Below are positions 1-11,900 of a DNA stretch of 64,000 nucleotides, one piece after another. Each line of letters begins with the position of its first letter. Position 1 is the stretch's first letter. The notes beneath the pieces were generated by a model, which saw only the letters and a program-made list of their open reading frames with translations, searched no databases and had not been told where the DNA came from. The DNA comes from Buxus sempervirens (taxonomy: Eukaryota > Streptophyta > Magnoliopsida > Buxales > Buxaceae), in the NCBI GenBank assembly GCA_947561395.2, contig OX387182.1, positions 37,193,949 through 37,257,948 on the forward strand, given 5' to 3'. Both the position numbers and the translations under genes were made by a program.

Positions 1-1273
1 GCAAATAAAAGAAAGGTGAACAGGGTTTAAAAGGGTACATTAGATCCAGAATAGGGGAAGAAAAACATGCTTTTCTCTTACTTAAAGAGGTACTAAAATA
101 AGTTAAAGTGAAGCTTTATGTGATGCCAATGGACTCTCTCATCCTCCCCTTTTTAGTTCGATCATCTCCCCTCACCATGGGAGTTCTCTTCTTAAGAGAA
201 AGACAAGAAAATAGGAAAGAAAGAAAAGGAAAGAAGTAAACTAATGCTAGAAGATTATGAAATGCTCAAATATACTCCATTTACTCTAAATCTCACATAT
301 GTTACATAAAAACTGTGGGGAGAGCTTACATTGGAGGAGAAAGTCCTTTTGGGGAAGTGTAAGGGCTCCTTGAAGTCTGGACAATAGATTGGAGCACCAC
401 CTTTGGCCTCCTTCTTGGTTAGGATGAAGAAAAGAGTGTGATTAGGTGGGGTTTGGTGTGAGTTAGAAGATTTAGGGAGTGAAGGAGGGGGGTAGGAGAG
501 AGGGATGTACATGGGAGAGGGGTTTGAGAGAGTAAAAATTGATGAACCCCTACAAATGAGTTAAGTTTTGCCTTTCATAGACAAAAATAACATGATCAAA
601 AACTCAGTTCGGTTATGCTCTTTTATATGTATATCCAAAATATAATTTACCTTAACATCAAATTAGCATGATTTTTGCCAAAGATTCGCATAAAGCAGCT
701 TGACACAAAAATCTAGGAAAATATCTATGAAACATAAATGCTTTTATTTATATCCAAAATATAATTTCAGTTATTTATAAATCTTCTTAGATTTTCATTT
801 TCTCTCTCCTATTTGGCTGAAATGATGTTAGATTTATTCATGATTTTTCATAAATGAGAGAATCCAATTTTTTGAATTTATTAATTAAATTAAAATATTT
901 TAAGAAATATTATTATTTTAATCAAGATATTTTCTTTTATGTTTTATCTCATCCCTATTTTGTCCTTTAATTTGCCACTTGGAAAAAGTGTTTCACACAT
1001 TTTCCATGTGGACAGAATTTTTCAATTTACTTACAGTTTTTCTCTTAGGGTTATTCTGCTCATATTTTCTTTATCTGGACTCCAATTCATGCAAACTCAG
1101 TTGCGTTATAATCATATCAAGATTTCCTATCCATTGGGATAAGGTATGATAGTCAATTCAAGCTTGATCAAAAAGCTTGATCAAAAAGTCAATTTCTACT
1201 CCCTAGGGTTTGACCCGTCTTTTAAGGTTTTCATTTTTGACTTTCAAAGGGGTGCAAAAATGAAGTGCTTACA
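1..1273 (-). mobile_element. LTR-A family LTR, partial (left side outside window)
   Basis: Non-coding LTR in minus orientation. Its 5' terminus is the right edge: the minus strand starts TGTAAGCACTTCATTTTTGC at 1273, matching the starts of the LTR-A copies at 29958 and 40210. Around 320-335 the minus strand has a GTAAG-type splice donor after a CT-rich leader, as in the other LTR-A copies. Positions 1050-1130 hold one unit of the 'TCTGGACTCC...CAAACTCAGTTGCGTT' repeat that is tandem in other copies. Bases 1-200 align with 6405-6543 joined to 7557-7620. It is inserted in the LTR of the Gypsy element to its right; the right flank is GGATG (1274-1278), and its left partner lies outside the window. 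Family assignment (Tat-like) is inference. Confidence 0.7.
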
Positions 1274-1278
1274 GGATG

Positions 1279-1447
1279 TATTGTACATCGGGTACATGAG
1301 AGTTGGGAATCTGCTTGGGTTTTCACATGTGGGGTGTTTGGAAACTGCAGTTACGTCTTAGTATCCCTATTACCCCATTACCCTTGTTATTATTAAATTA
1401 TTATTATGAATATATGAGTAAATAAGTATAATTTTCGGGGTGTGACA
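1279..1447 (+). mobile_element. Gypsy 5' LTR, 3'-terminal part
   Basis: The last ~170 bases of a 5' LTR that ends ...TTTTCGGGGTGTGACA at 1447 and is followed directly by a tRNA primer binding site. The same terminal stretch (CCCCATTACC...TTATTATTAAAT...TTTTCGGGGTGTGACA) recurs at 2614-2695 as the 3' LTR tail. The left part is interrupted by the LTR-A insertion ending at 1273. Confidence 0.7.
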
Positions 1448-1450
1448 GTT

Positions 1451-1462
1451 TTGTATTAGAGC
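1451..1462 (+). other. Primer binding site, initiator tRNA-Met type
   Basis: TTGTATTAGAGC followed by CAAGG matches the usual plant PBS TGGTATCAGAGC (complement of the initiator tRNA-Met 3' end) at 10 of 12 positions. It sits 3 bases after the LTR end, the expected place for minus-strand DNA priming. Confidence 0.7.
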
Positions 1463-1625
1463 CAAGGTTTTGCACTAGATGAGACCTTAAGAACTCATAG
1501 GCACAAGCTTAGGAATTGATTGATATTTCATGATGATTCATGTGATTTCATGTGATTTTAAATAATGTTTCAATATCTATTCTTGTGTGAAACACTGTGA
1601 CTGACCAGCTTTTCCTCTTATTTAG

Positions 1626-2613
1626 ATGGCGGAAGGACGAAGGCCAGCACATGCTCACCAAGAAGAGCAAGGAGGCGAACAGCAAGGGGGAAATCAATAG
1701 CAAATGGAGGATGTTTATCAATGGCTGGGAAACATGGCAAAGGTGGTGAGGCACACCCAAGGCCGTGTTGAGCAACAAGAGCAGAATAATGAGAATTCCA
1801 ATGGTAATGGGGCCTTGGAACAATTCAAGAAGCTCACCCTGCCAGCTTTTAGAGGTTCTACCAACCTAATGCATGCTAAGTCATGGTTGGATCAGATGGA
1901 GAAGATCTTTGAGGTCTTGGAGGGTACTGATGAGCAAATGGTGAAATTTTCTATGTTTATGCTAGAAGGAGAGGCTCACAGGTGGAGGAATTCGATGAAG
2001 AACACCAATGGAGGAGAGAGGGTTACTTGGGACTAGTTCAAGCAATTATTTACCACCAAGTATTACCTAGAAAGCTTTAGGCTGGAGCAAGCAAGAGCCT
2101 TCATGAATTTGTAGTAGGGGAACATGACTGTGGCAGACTATGAAGCTAAGTTTGAGGAGTTATCCCAGTTTTCTCCTACTACTATAGCTGATCCTGGAGC
2201 AAAGGCCATGAAATTTGAGCAGGGGCTCAAACCATACATCAAATCACGACTTGTTACACATAGGCTCATTGACTACGCGGATGTGGTTGACTATACCAGG
2301 AGGGTGGAGATGGATAGTGCCTAGTGTTTCAAGGCCAGGGAGATAATGAGGACCAACAAGAGGCCTATGGAAAGAGGCCAAGGATCTAGAATAAGATAGA
2401 ATGGGAACGCAGTGAATAAGAAGCATAGGCCACAAGGACGAGCAGTTCAGGGCGTTCAAGCAGAATCGCAGGCTATTGGTGTGGGTCCTAAGGGTACCAC
2501 ACTGACTTGTTATAATTGTGGAAAACCAAGACACTCTGATAAGCAGTGCAAACTTCTACGTCAGAACCCTGTACCCCAAGCACAGCAGAGATCACCACGG
2601 GGCAAGGTATATG
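1626..2613 (+). pseudogene. Ty3/Gypsy gag, interrupted by amber codons
   Basis: Capsid/nucleocapsid polyprotein of a Gypsy retrotransposon, probably chromovirus (Del/Tekay-like). The reading frame starts at ATG 1626, directly after a pyrimidine-rich tract ending in AG (1610-1625) that looks like a splice acceptor. It contains the capsid segment typical of plant gag (LTLPAFRG... WLDQMEKIF... FMLEGEAHRW), the GNMTVADYEAKF segment at 2121-2156, and a CCHC zinc knuckle CYNCGKPRHSDKQC at 2508-2549. One frame stays open with no indel throughout, but has six in-frame stops at 1698, 2034, 2112, 2115, 2322 and 2397, all TAG. After the knuckle the frame runs straight into LTR sequence: protease, RT, RNase H and integrase are absent. 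It is a deleted, non-functional element. Confidence 0.85.
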
Positions 2614-2695
2614 CTATTACCCCATTACCTTTGTTATTATTAAATAATTATTATTAAATTAGGGATAATATAAATATAATTTTCGGGGTGTGACA
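2614..2695 (+). mobile_element. Gypsy 3' LTR, terminal remnant
   Basis: About 80 bases matching the last part of the 5' LTR tail (1362-1447) and ending in the same TGTGACA. It is fused directly to gag just after the zinc knuckle, so everything from protease to most of the 3' LTR has been deleted. The shared 'tattaccccattacc' lies at the junction. Confidence 0.7.
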
Positions 2696-4790
2696 AGTTC
2701 TACTCAAGTGTATCTAGTAAAATCATCAACCATAACAAGGATATACCTTCTACCACCAAGACTCTCAGTTGTGGATGCTCCTATTAGGTCCATATGTATG
2801 AGTTCGAGAGGTCTATTGGTGTAAATATCAGTAGTTTTCTTGTGATTTGTCCAAACATATTTTCCTAATTGGCAAGGTCCACAAACAGTTGAGTCAATTT
2901 GCCAATTTTAGGAAGATCTCTAACAATCTGATTCTTTGACAATTTAGTCAAGGTCTTTGGATTTATGTGTCCTGACCTTTGGTTCCATAAATCATGCAAT
3001 TCAACTTTAAAACTATTGCACACAATTTCAAAATTAGGTGTCACAACATAGCAGTTATTAGAAGTTCTTTTACCACTCAAAACACACAATTTATTGCAAT
3101 CAAACATAGAACATGTATTTTTCACAAATTTAACAGTTATGTTATGATCACACAGTTGACTTATGCTTATCAAATTTGCATTTAAACCATTCACATACAA
3201 GACTTCAGTCAAAGTAGGTAATCCGGAAATTTCTATGGAGCCTTTACCTACTATGGGAGCCTTAGCACCATCACCAAATGTGACAATCCCACCAGGAAAA
3301 TCTTCTAAGGTTTTAAACAAGTTCTTATCACCACACATATGATGAGAACAACCACGGTCAAGATACCACATCATGTTATTTTTGGCCTTCAATGCCACAT
3401 GAACTACATTACATGATAAGTCTTGTTTCTTTACCCAAATGGACTTAGTTTGAGAAGATTTATTAATCAAGGAATCTAGCTTTTGAGATAAAAGCTTGGC
3501 TTGATCAGCCAACACCTTGACTTGCCTTCACAAATCCCCTTGGGATTGTATTGTAGAATAATATAAGGTTTTCTGATTTGTTCTCCTAATCTCCAACAAT
3601 AAGGTCTGATATGACCTTCAACACCACAATGGTGACAAGTAGGAATAAACTTCTGAATTTGTTTACTCCTTGAATTGTAAGTCCTAGGTTGAGACCAATT
3701 AGACTTTGGAGGAGCTCTACTAGCAGACTTGGTCTTACCTTGAGACTTAGGTGCAAGCTTCTTTTCCTTAGATAATGAAGTGTTCTTAGAGGTTGATGGT
3801 TTTACCTTGAGACTTAGGTGCAAGCTTCTTTTCCTTAGATAATGAAGTGTTCTTAGAGGTTGATGGTTTATCACTGCATCCTAAACCTCTTTTGTCTGTC
3901 ACCTTTTGACTCAATCCTAGCATTTATCAATCTTGTCAGACCCAATAGAGAAGTTTTTAGACTGAGCTTTTGTCTTTTCTAAATCATCTTTAAGAGACTG
4001 ATTTTCATATTTTTTGAGTCTTTATCTCAGATTCAAGGGACTCAACTTTAGCTTTGAAAAGTCCCACTTGAGAGGTAAATTCTTCAAATTTTGATTGGTA
4101 CTCATATTTTTGAAATTCTACCTCATTAAGCTTATTAAGAGTAGTTTTCTGTTGTTTTTTTATTTTCAAGCACTCTTTAAAAAGCTTTTTATAAGCCTCT
4201 TGAAGGCTATCATCCTCTTCTTCTGAATTTTCTTGAGGATCAAGAGTATCCTCACATGGTTTTGATTCAGAAGAGTGTTCTTTACTCTTACTGTCTAATC
4301 CATAAATTGATGTGAATGATATATAATTCTGCTTTTCTTCAGTAGAAGAATCTGAATCATGTCCTGACTCATCAGATAGGATAGCATTCATAGCTTACCG
4401 TTTAAGTTTTTTGTAAGTAGGACATTCAAATCTAATGTGCTTAGAACTTTATCATTCATGACACTTAATCTACTATAATTTTGAACTACGAGTGTCCTTA
4501 TTCTCTTTGGAATCCTTATACCTACTGTTGTTCTTTCTATCCCTAAAATTATTAGTAGAATTCCCTTTAGGTTTAGACTTTTCCTTGCCCTTTTTAGAAT
4601 TCTTGATGTTGAAGAATTTTCTAAATCTTCTGACTTAAAGAGCAATATCTTCATCATCAAGAGAATCCTCACTAGAGTCATTAGGAGACTCTACGTTCAA
4701 AGTTTTGAGGGCAGTTGATTTGTGCTTCTTTCTAGTCTTAGGTAAGGTTATCTCGTAAGTTTGAATAAACCCGATTAAGTCTTCAACCTT
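2696..4790 (-). pseudogene. Ty1/Copia gag-protease-integrase relic (SIRE-like)
   Basis: Minus-strand Copia polyprotein broken by frameshifts and truncated at both ends. From right to left: gag (KVEDLIGFIQTYEITLPK near 4730-4790, acidic coiled-coil stretch 4005-4391); nucleocapsid knuckle CHHCGVEGHIRPYC near 3600-3643; aspartic protease motif WYLDRGCSHHMCGD near 3330-3372, where the expected D-S/T-G active site reads D-R-G; GAG-pre-integrase segment LWNQRSGHINPKTL near 2950-2990; and the start of integrase (CGPCQLGK, LIHMDLIG, MVDDFTRYT) from 2880 down to 2700. The left end is interrupted by the Gypsy element at 2695 and the gag end by the LTR-A starting at 4791. The SIRE-like placement rests on the gag sequence. 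Not functional. Confidence 0.85.
3735..3868 (-). repeat. 67-bp tandem duplication inside Copia gag
   Basis: Two nearly perfect head-to-tail copies of a 67-base segment (TTACCTTGAGACTTAGGTGC...GGTTGATGGTT) start at 3735 and 3802. Because 67 is not a multiple of three, the duplication shifts the Copia reading frame. Confidence 0.9.
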
Positions 4791-6543
4791 TGTGCCCACG
4801 TCGACCCGCGGGCCGCACAACTAACTGAGGCGCACGCAAGTACACACCTCTCTTTTGAGAAATTTGGGAATGGGAGTCGCCATTGCCTGATGGGGTGCAA
4901 TCAGGCATCTGAATGCTTGGGGTTTATCTATTAAATGGTCTACGGCTTGAGATTCTAGCTAAGTCCTCGATTACAATCCGAAGAAATCCGTAGACACCCC
5001 GGTCCACCCCATTAGGTGACAGGTCCCACGAATCATCCTGGTTAAATTTGGCAAAATCAACTAGTTTGTTTCACCCATACTTAATCCGATATGCACTTTC
5101 TATTTTAGACCCATGTGGGGACCGCTGAAGTGTGTGAGTCCCCTTTTCGTTTGATTTTATCTTATTATTTTAGAGGATATGTGGGTCAGGTATGTGGGCC
5201 AAATTAGAAGGCCCACGGGTATGCCAATTTGGGTTTAAGATAAGCCCTAGCCCTGTTTGAAGTTAGGTTGGATAACCCCCATTTGGATTTGGTTCATTTA
5301 GTTTGAAAGTAATTTAAAGATGCAAGCTTAATTAGCTTAATTGGTTTAGGCTTTTTAAAGATCCATTAGACTTGGAGGAGGCCCATAGGATGCTCAAGTT
5401 GCTTTAGAATCCACCATTGGGATGGATCTTGGGATGGATCTAGGTTAAGCAGGACGAGTGCGAGCCAGTTGGAAGGACCACAAGGAATCCATTATTGGGC
5501 CTTGGATAGACCCAAATCCCCAAAAAAGGCCTCTAATTACTCAAAGGCCATATTAGTTTAAGGTAAGTTGGTTAAGATTGGTTTTAATCTGATTTATTCC
5601 CAAAAAATCAAAATCTGCAATTTTCTTTACTAATCCGTAAATACCATAAGAATTGGCCTAATCTGTATATACCATACGGATCAGGCCAAACTACCCTGTG
5701 TATACGAGTAGCACCTGAAATAACAAAAAATTTCATTTTTAGGGGGGGGAGCAAGGTTCCCTACCCCATGTGGGTCTGCATACATCTGTGGATCACTGTG
5801 TTGACCCGTGGTGGCTTTCCAATTCCTTTTTAGCACAATAAACGTAGTTTTTTAAATGTTTATTCAAAGGGGAATGTGGGGCCTCTCCCTCTCTTATTTT
5901 GAGTTGAACCTCAAGAGATAGAATAGGGACCTTAGATGTCCCTATTCTTGTGCTAACAGACATCCCTCTTTCCCCCATGAAAAGAGGAAAGAAGGTAGCT
6001 CAAATGGCCTGTCTTGGTCTTTCAACCACACCATGGAGCATGCTCAAATCAACACAATACATGCAATAGGAAGAAAACAGATTCTAAAAACATACACCAA
6101 AATGGATGAGTGTGTGCATATATGATATATGTGTACAAGTAATAAAAGAGGGAAAGGGGTATTAGAAGAAACCTAACATACTCCCTAAGTGTATCATGCA
6201 TCTTCATGATCTTTGGTGTACATGAGAGGTGCATACAAAAGAGACAAAAATAGCAAAAAAAAATGGAGCATGTGATCATGGCTATGGGATTTGTGGAGCA
6301 TGCTATTCAAGTGCATAAGGACCTACAACTTCATGCAAACATATTTCATAATGAAAGACAAACAAGAAACAAGCTTGAAAGTGACTTGAGAACCATTAAA
6401 GAAAGGGGATTTGGGGATTTAAGGGGTACATTAGACATGGAAATGAGGAGAACATGCTCTCCTTTGGTTTAATAAAATAAAATAAGAGGAAAAGGAGAAA
6501 TGAGCTTAGAAATGATGCTCTAGACACTTTTAACATGATCCCT

Positions 6544-7544
6544 TTGGGAATGGTGCGTCTACCTCTCTTTGGTTTGATTATTGGCTTCCTTGTGGACCAT
6601 TAGCAAAGAGATTTGGCGAGAGAATCATCTATGATTCTGGCCTTGTGAGAACAGCACCAGTATCAGCAATAATTTTTGACGACTGGGTTATTCCACCTTC
6701 AAACTCACTAGATTTGACAGAAGCATGGCACTTTCTTCAATGGGTCTCTAAACCAAATTCAAGCAAAGCAGATGTGATCACATGGACTCCAAGTTCCTCA
6801 GATATATACAACACAAAGGAAACTTATAATGCAGTAAGAGATCCTAATCCACTCGTCACTTGGAGCAACCTGATTTGGTACCATAGAAACATTCCTAGGC
6901 ATGCAGTGATAGCTTGGCTAGCTATCAAAGAGAGGCTCCTGACGCAAGATAGGTTATGCTCACTTGGTATTGCAGCTACCTCAAGATGTATTTTTTGTCA
7001 AGACGGGAGGGAATCAATCCCACATCTTTTCTTTGCATGCCCATACTCTAAATGGATATGGACGCAGATCATGACACTCAATGGGCACAACCGTAACTAG
7101 AAACCTTGGCATGAAGAGGTGCAGTGGACCACAGACAAATCTCGAAGCAATAATCCTATTTCATGGGTAAGAAAGCTATCTTTCTCAGCAATGATCTATC
7201 AAATTTGGTTAGAAAGGAATAGAAGAAGATTCCAAAGCTGTTTTTTACCAAAAGAGGAAATTTTCAAGCGTATGAAAAGGGACATCCAATGCAAGGTAGA
7301 GGTTGAAAAGTCAATCATCAAAGACAACCCAAGAAATAGAAATACTATGGAGCAATGGGAAGTAAATGTCGAGTACAAGCTTTGACAACTTTTACATTGG
7401 TTTTTTTTGGTACATAATCGATAGAACCCTTGTGTAGTCATTACCCAAGTGGTAATGTTCTCTTTCTTTTTTAATGATGTATATCTTGTACAACCCTCCC
7501 ACTGTTAATATTAATACAAAGCTTACTTACCTTCCGAAAAAAAA
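6544..7544 (+). mobile_element. 5'-truncated L1-type LINE with TSD and poly(A)
   Basis: A ~1.0 kb LINE 3' end, bounded exactly. The 12-base target-site duplication AACATGATCCCT occurs at 6532-6543 and 7545-7556, and a poly(A) run (7537-7546) abuts the right copy. It carries the end of ORF2 and a ~150-base 3' UTR. Removing it rejoins host LTR-A sequence that lines up continuously with bases 60-220. This is a classic target-primed reverse transcription product, dead on arrival through 5' truncation. Confidence 0.93.
6546..7385 (+). pseudogene. LINE ORF2 C-terminus with RT-associated zinc-binding domain
   Basis: In-frame from 6546 (GNGASTSLWFDYWLP..., the usual segment before the zinc-binding domain of plant LINEs). 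The zf-RVT domain covers about 6800-7060, with SLIWYHRNIPRHAVIAWLA-like and C-x2-C...H-x4-C spacing (CIFCQDGRESIPHLFFAC). One amber codon at 7098 sits where tryptophan is expected (NRN*KPWHEE); after it the same frame continues to TGA at 7383-7385. The reverse transcriptase core and endonuclease are missing because of 5' truncation. Confidence 0.88.
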
Positions 7545-8016
7545 AACATGATCCCTCTTCCTCTCTTTTGGACTTAGGCCCCTTCCCCTTACCATGGGAA
7601 TTCATTCTCATGAAGGAAAAATGAAGAAGAAAATAGAGAGAAGCAACCTCAAATGAGAGAGAACAGCAAGTAAGAGGTACAAATTTATTTCAACTCCAAA
7701 ATCATATATGTGATGTAAAAGTAACTTAAAATGCTTACCTTGGGGTTATAAACCCTCTTTGAGGTGTGTGGGGGATCCTTTGAGGTATGGACAACACTTT
7801 GAGCCTTCTCCTTGAGTTCTCCAGCACCTCCTTGGTGTTCTCCTTGGTTCAAGTTAAAGGAGAAAATGTTGGGTAGTGATTGAAAGGTGCTTGGAAGTGA
7901 ATAGGGGGGTTTAAGGGCTTAAGCAAGGAAGTAGAGAGGTAGAGGGGGAGTCTGATTCGTGGGAGTGGGAGAGGGTTTTGAAACAAGCCAACCCCCTGCA
8001 CTGAAGTGCAGGTGCC

Positions 8017-8026
8017 TATTTATAGA
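8017..8026 (-). promoter_or_regulatory. TATA box of LTR-A (4791-8183)
   Basis: Minus strand CTATAAATAG, about 290 bases before a splice donor at 7737. The same order occurs in four other LTR-A copies. Confidence 0.6.
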
Positions 8027-8180
8027 AAACGAGCCAAAACCGTATATAGTATACGGATTGGTCATATCCATATACTATATACAGATCAGGCTCTTGTCCG
8101 CAATGATCATGTAGTCTTTGCCACACGATCCAAGACCTTGAAGCAAGGGAACTCAAGATCGACCCCCCACCAAATTAGGC

Positions 8181-8183
<3 letters not shown>

Positions 8184-8245
<62 letters not shown>
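8184..8245. repeat. (TA)n microsatellite
   Basis: About 31 uninterrupted TA units at the junction between the LTR-A fragment on the left and the LTR-C fragment on the right. It probably marks a rearrangement point. Confidence 0.95.
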
Positions 8246-8247
<2 letters not shown>

Positions 8248-8954
8248 TCATCCCTTGGTTTGAAAATGGTCATCCCTTTTTTAGGATTTGTAAATATTTA
8301 AGTTTTTTTAGAATTTTATAAAAATAAAAAATAAAAAATGAAAATAAATAAATAATCTTCATGTCTTTTTTTTTTTTTGCATTTAGGGATTGAGTCCATG
8401 TCACGTTGAAATTTCTTTTTTCTTTTTTGGTGAAAAAACCCTAAAATCCCACTTTTTTTTAATTCTTTTCCTTTTCTTGTGTGTAAATATTCAAGTTTAG
8501 ATTATTGTTTTTTTCTTTATAATTTTGTGAAAGGTTGGATGTTGAGAAATTTAGGAATTTTTGTACATTTGAAATTCTAGATTTTTTTTTTTTTTTTTTT
8601 GAATCTTGTCATTTTAGAAATATTTCCTTTGTATAAATTTTAAAATTACGAATTTGCCTTCTGTAAATATTAGAATTTTGTTAATCTGGGAATTTTAGGA
8701 ATTTGTAAATAAATAAATATTTTATTTTCATGATGAAATTTAGATAAAGTAACTAGTTCATGGAACCAGGGGTGGTTGGGTGCCTAACACATTCCCAACC
8801 ACTTAAGTGAACCCCTTAACCCAAAATCTAGTTGGACCAATTTAAAATTCTCACTTAATTAATTAATTTTCTTGGGGTTCATCCACACCCAAATTGGACC
8901 ATAAATGGTGGCGATTCCATTGACCCAAACCGACCCCACGGCCGTATTCCCACA
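8246..8954 (+). mobile_element. LTR-C family LTR, 3' part
   Basis: Plus-orientation LTR end. Bases 8690-8954 align with 54640-54900 (shared GGTGGTTGGGTGCCTAACAC, then TCATCCACACCC and CCGTATTCCCACA / CCGTGTTCCCACA). It terminates at 8954, immediately before ATGGT. The paralogous locus at 18277 has ATGGTAATAACAAG with no LTR, so the right boundary is confirmed by an empty site. The 5' half is missing. Confidence 0.7.
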
Positions 8955-11900
8955 ATGGTAATGACAAGGTGAGAAATTAGGTCTAATGTTTTTTAGAGTC
9001 ATCACGACAGAAAGTACAAAGCTGGGAGATATCAAAACAAAATATTCCCCCCATTGGGTCAAATGTTTTTCAAAACATAGTAGTACTTTCCTCTCCACTA
9101 AGAGCAATTCATGTTCATCCCAGTATTTTCCAGTTAATGAACCACAATATGATCTGCTGCCAAAAAAACCTTGTGACCCTAGTGAATGGACCAACTTTGC
9201 CTGGCTAAATCAAAGCCAGTGAACCTCAACCTAATGCCAAGTCAATTCATTGAGTTGGAGTGGGGTTCTCGTCAATCCAATTTAAACGTATTTTCTAAGA
9301 AAAATGTCAATAGAATAGTTCCAAAAAAAATTAATAATAATAAAAGGAAAAGGGTTTTATAAAATATCCCACTGCTAAAACTACTTGACATTAAGGTTAA
9401 ATCAGTACATATGAGTTATTTACATTTATGTTCTAGAAGAATGCAAGTTATGCAACGTTTCTTGCATCCTAAAGAAGCGAACCTGTATGCCTAAAAATTC
9501 CAAGTCACCGACTTAGGAGATGACAAAATGTGAGAAAACACTTCTACGAGAAATGCCAGAATATCGCGACATGCTTTCTCGGTATTCAAAAGCAACCACA
9601 GTATCATAAATTTTTAGGACATAAAAAGAGAGCTATATTGCTTTTAGGTTGCATCATTCTTATATAATATTTAGTAAATATTATATATATATATATATAG
9701 ACACACACGTCTAGTTATCTATTAGCCTTTCTACACCAAATCTCTTTTATTTTTAATCAGCTATTATTTGTTTAGGATGTTAAAAATAACCTTAAATAAT
9801 AAGAAAATATATTTTGGTTGATTATAAGAAGTCAAAATGCTAATGTGGTAAAACATTACAAGAGGCCTTCTCACTCTACATAGTATGTACAGATGGGGTG
9901 AAGTAACCTACAACAAAGATCAGGAGTTAAAACCATACCACAAGAGCAGAGTAGCACCTAACTATTTTGTCAACTATTTTGTCACAGCAAAAGCTATATT
10001 TTCTGTTTATTTGTAGAGGAAGAAGGAAGGAAGCATTTTAATCATTTTTCAGATTTCTTTTCCAAATCTACTCCAACAAAATAAAAAATGAATTTGCTTT
10101 CTAAAAGTTGTTTGCTAGATTAATTAACATATTTCAAGATAAATAAGGAAGTATTATATTGGTGAAATTAACTTAATAAGTTGCATGGATCTATTAACAC
10201 TGAAACATATTTGGTTTTTTTAGATATGGGAGTTATAAAGAATCCTATAATTTCTGTGTTTGAGAAGAATATGGATAGAACCAAATAAAAATAAGAAGTT
10301 AGTATACAGATTCTAGTGCAATGCATAGTCAGCCACTAAATTTCAACTGTCTATATATACCAAGTAGGAAAATTTTGCTATCAAAATGATGATATAAAGG
10401 ATGGGTTTTACTACAGTACAAGGAAAGGAAATAACAGAATGGTAATCAAAGTCCAACTCTTTCATCTGATCTCTATTCTCTTTTTATATTAATGTTAGTT
10501 TCCCAAAAATCTAGTTAACACTAATTAGTCTTCTTTTCAATTAGGTAGATCGTATAAGTCCAGATCCTTAATCTTTTCCTAAGAACCTTCAAGATTCATT
10601 ACTAGATGATTCAGAATCATCCAAGAATGTTAAAAATCTATATTTAATTACTAAAGATTCAGGTTAGAATGACCCTCATTCCAATCAATCTTAAGGCTTT
10701 GGTTGTGTGTGAATGCATATAAACCCCTTCCTTCCCCCCGACCTTTGTAATTCCCTCAAACTAGTGGAACTCTCCTTCTCATCTTATTCATTTTGCTATG
10801 GACTTAGGCCCCCAACGCCTAGTCCCCCCTGGATCAGTAGCCACCAACACTTGATGAGGGTGGCTGCGGTTCATTTGCCCCTGGCTTAAATCCTAGACTC
10901 CGGGGGAATAAGGCCTAATTTGACCCCAAAAAAATTCATAACACAAATCGCTATCGTTGTGATGATTTACGAACAGGGGTTATACTCATATGGCTGGGTT
11001 AATCATCACAAATGTTAGATTAAACTGGAGGATTATCTTACTCAAGTGGATCCTTCAAACTCTCACACCATATATGAACCATACCAATAAGATATCATTG
11101 CACTATGATGCCATAGATGATAAGACAAAAATGTTATTGGGATCACACCACTTTGTTTTTAGAATGTGATAGTGGTCGGGCCTATAGAATATATCCTACC
11201 AAAAGACTAAATATGAGAAACAGGTTTGGCAGAATAGTTGCACATCCGTACTATAATCATTACTTACTATATTAAGGACTGAATATTACCAGATCAATTT
11301 TCATCACAATCAAAATCCCTAATACTAAAATAACTAATTTGGATGCAAAAAAAAAGACAGGACATAATATTAACAGCTTAGGACAATGCTAGACAACAAG
11401 TGATTGAATGTTCTTTTTGCCTCTTATTCAATAAAGTCACCTACAGGACAAGGATTGTGTTAATTTGAGATGCACATCAAACCCCAAAACGTAAAAATAA
11501 ATCCAAAGAAGATAACAATGTCCAGAATTCTAGAGGCCCTTATAAAAGAATCCCATAAGTGCAACAGACTAGTTCAAGGGGTATGTTCAACAAGCAAAAA
11601 CTCCTTATGAGAATTACATAATTATCTACTTTAACACAAAAACTCCCAAGGCTGCTTATTTACCATATTATTTCTAACCACTAAACAGAAATCAAAAACA
11701 CTCAAAACCTTAAATTTTCTAAAACATCAAAATTCTTCTCAAAACCATATAGGTAACAACTTTAAGTCAAATCTGATCCACGCCGATGATGAGAAATAAG
11801 AAGGGAGAGTTCAAAATCAGAGAACTAGTGTGAGAAAATGAGAGCAAACCACATAACTAAAGTAGAGCAGAAGTATTTCATGTTGAAAAGGGGATCACTT

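Larger units (their letters stand above)
4791..8183 (-). mobile_element. LTR-A family LTR, interrupted by a LINE and truncated at its 5' end
   Basis: Minus-orientation LTR inserted in the Copia gag relic. The 3' terminus is at 4791 (plus strand TGTGCCCACG), next to ACCTT. Shared LTR-A landmarks in minus order are: TATA box CTATAAATAG (8017-8026), leader, splice donor CCAAG|GTAAGC (GT at 7737-7738), a GTGGGCC...GGCCCAC hairpin (5194-5216), and the GGCGACTCCC motif near 4876-4887. Short TATACGG/CCGTATA words occur on both sides: 8038-8095 upstream of TATA and 5628-5695 downstream. A LINE (6544-7544) splits it. The 5' end is lost in the (TA)n tract, so no second TSD is visible. Confidence 0.7.

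Noticed and set aside
8006..8263. Small open frame ending in poly(Ile-Tyr)
   Set aside because: It is created by the (TA)n microsatellite and lies across an LTR TATA region.
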